Positions 6,616 through 7,057 of a stretch of 7,057 bases of DNA are shown here, piece by piece. Both the position numbers and the translations under genes were made by a program. The stretch lies in contig WVZU01000372.1 in NCBI GenBank assembly GCA_011772275.1, positions 16,242-23,298 of the forward strand, given 5' to 3'. Position 1 is the stretch's first letter; each line of letters begins with the position of its first letter. The DNA comes from Planctomycetales bacterium (GTDB lineage Bacteria; Planctomycetota; Planctomycetia; Pirellulales; UBA7805). Below the pieces are notes generated by a model. The model was not told where the DNA came from. It made no database searches and was given only the letters and a program-made list of their open reading frames with translations.

Positions 6616-6620
6616 AGGAA
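6616..6620 (+). promoter_or_regulatory. Ribosome-binding site that sets the start at 6626
   Basis: AGGAA lies five bases before ATG 6626. The same frame is open upstream to 6434 with a GTG at 6470, but codons there lose the GC-rich third positions seen after 6626. The site therefore favours the ATG. Confidence 0.55.
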
Positions 6621-6625
6621 GCCCT

Positions 6626-7057
6626 ATGGTCACCCCTCAAGTCACTGCCACTCAGCCGCCGGTGAAACCCGCGCCCGACGATCTGACCGACCTCTGGTTA
6701 CGGGACTGGAAAGCCTCCGCGCCGCGCGAGCTGCGCCAGGCCTACCAGGCTGGCGATACCGCTGGTGGCTGGAAGCTGTGGTCCAACTACCTTCGGCGGC
6801 GGAAACGTCCGGTCGACCTGGCAGCACTCTGGTCCCAGAAGGCGTCGCCCTTGCTGGGGGGGCTGCCGGTCCAGCTGGCGGAGGGCGACACGGTCCGGCT
6901 GATTCGGCAGTTGCACAAGGCGGTTCGCCGCCAGAGGCCCCCCGGGCGCGAGCTGGTCGAACAGATGGCGCCCTGGCTGGACGAATCCTCGCAACGCGAG
7001 CTGGACGTGGCATACGGCCTGGAGTGCCTGGCCTGGAGCTACGCCCTGGTGCGGCTG
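6626..7057 (+). CDS. Unrecognised protein, 5' part only
   Basis: An open frame of 144 codons runs from ATG 6626 to the window edge without a stop, with AGGAA five bases upstream and strongly GC-rich third codon positions, so it is very probably a real gene. Residues 1-18 are Pro/Thr-rich. From residue 19 on the sequence is rich in Leu, Arg, Gln and Trp and looks mostly helical (DLTDLWLRDWKASAP, ELRQAYQAGD, ELDVAYGLECLAWSYALVRL). There is no signal peptide or membrane helix in the visible part. I do not recognise the family. A helical N-terminal domain of a larger enzyme, for example of heparinase II/III type, crossed my mind, but no diagnostic motif supports it. It diverges from the lipoprotein gene and may have its own promoter near 6430. 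Confidence 0.75.
   Translation, partial: MVTPQVTATQPPVKPAPDDLTDLWLRDWKASAPRELRQAYQAGDTAGGWKLWSNYLRRRKRPVDLAALWSQKASPLLGGLPVQLAEGDTVRLIRQLHKAVRRQRPPGRELVEQMAPWLDESSQRELDVAYGLECLAWSYALVRL

Larger units (their letters stand above)
6043..6625. other. Divergent intergenic region without a convincing gene
   Basis: It separates the lipoprotein gene (left, minus) from the gene at 6626 (right, plus). On the minus strand TTGTCT (6131-6126) and TATTCT (6107-6102) with an 18-bp spacer are a weak promoter candidate for the lipoprotein gene. Structure includes hairpins at 6251-6266 (CTTGGG/CCCAGG with GGTG loop) and around CCGGC-AACTG-GCCGG (6278-6292), and GGTGA/TCACC (6196-6218), whose left arm overlaps a perfect Shine-Dalgarno-like GGAGGTGA (6193-6200). 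An 84-codon plus-strand frame begins at GTG 6219 and ends at 6473; longer frames run on the minus strand. None has recognisable protein motifs, and the longest one overlaps the lipoprotein gene in another frame. A structured RNA or a small orphan gene remains possible. Confidence 0.5.

Noticed and set aside
6642..7013. Minus-strand frames opposite the right-edge gene
   Set aside because: They mirror the coding frame that starts at 6626, which has a good ribosome-binding site and GC-rich third positions; the mirrored products are Arg/Pro/Ala-rich.

Overview
The window looks like chromosomal DNA of a GC-rich planctomycete, most likely of the Pirellulales/Rhodopirellula type. Four things point there: an N-terminal LEPR-XLL-type motif (FEPLEARQLLS) on a surface-protein gene, a Tat-exported DUF1501 protein, a YdjY-domain lipoprotein of the form common in planctomycetes, and a histidine kinase with a haem-c DUF3365 (Tll0287-like) sensor. 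Shine-Dalgarno sequences are weak or absent at most starts, also usual for this phylum.

Layout. Positions 1-272 (minus) hold the 5' end of a CAP-domain surface-protein gene that runs off the left edge. A non-coding stretch (273-854) follows and ends in a G-rich period-7 repeat that touches the stop codon of rnhA. RNase HI (855-1355, minus) and a membrane histidine kinase (1356-3122, minus) form a tight pair: the kinase stop TGA is followed directly by an ATG of rnhA. A divergent intergenic region (3123-3401) carries a good sigma70-type promoter (TTGACG, 17 bp, TATCAT) facing right. A perfect 14-bp palindrome sits on its expected transcription start. It drives a DUF1501 gene (3402-4778, plus). 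DUF1501 converges on a YdjY-domain lipoprotein gene (5032-6042, minus). Between them lies a tandem array of seven perfect GGGGGCA heptamers. A 583-bp stretch (6043-6625) without a convincing gene separates the lipoprotein from a divergent gene that begins at 6626 (plus) and leaves the right edge. I do not recognise its family.

How the genes work together. The only clear operon is kinase-rnhA. The kinase should sense a redox or gaseous signal outside the cytoplasmic membrane through covalently bound haem. No response regulator is present in the window, so its output is unknown. Three of the other genes encode cell-envelope or exported proteins with no shared pathway visible here. I see no tRNA, rRNA, CRISPR array, transposase, integrase or phage gene, and no cluster that amounts to a clear new system. 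The most unusual parts are the two G-rich heptamer arrays, the palindromic operator-like site, and a 240-bp stretch near 6215-6454 that has no minus-strand stop codon in any frame.
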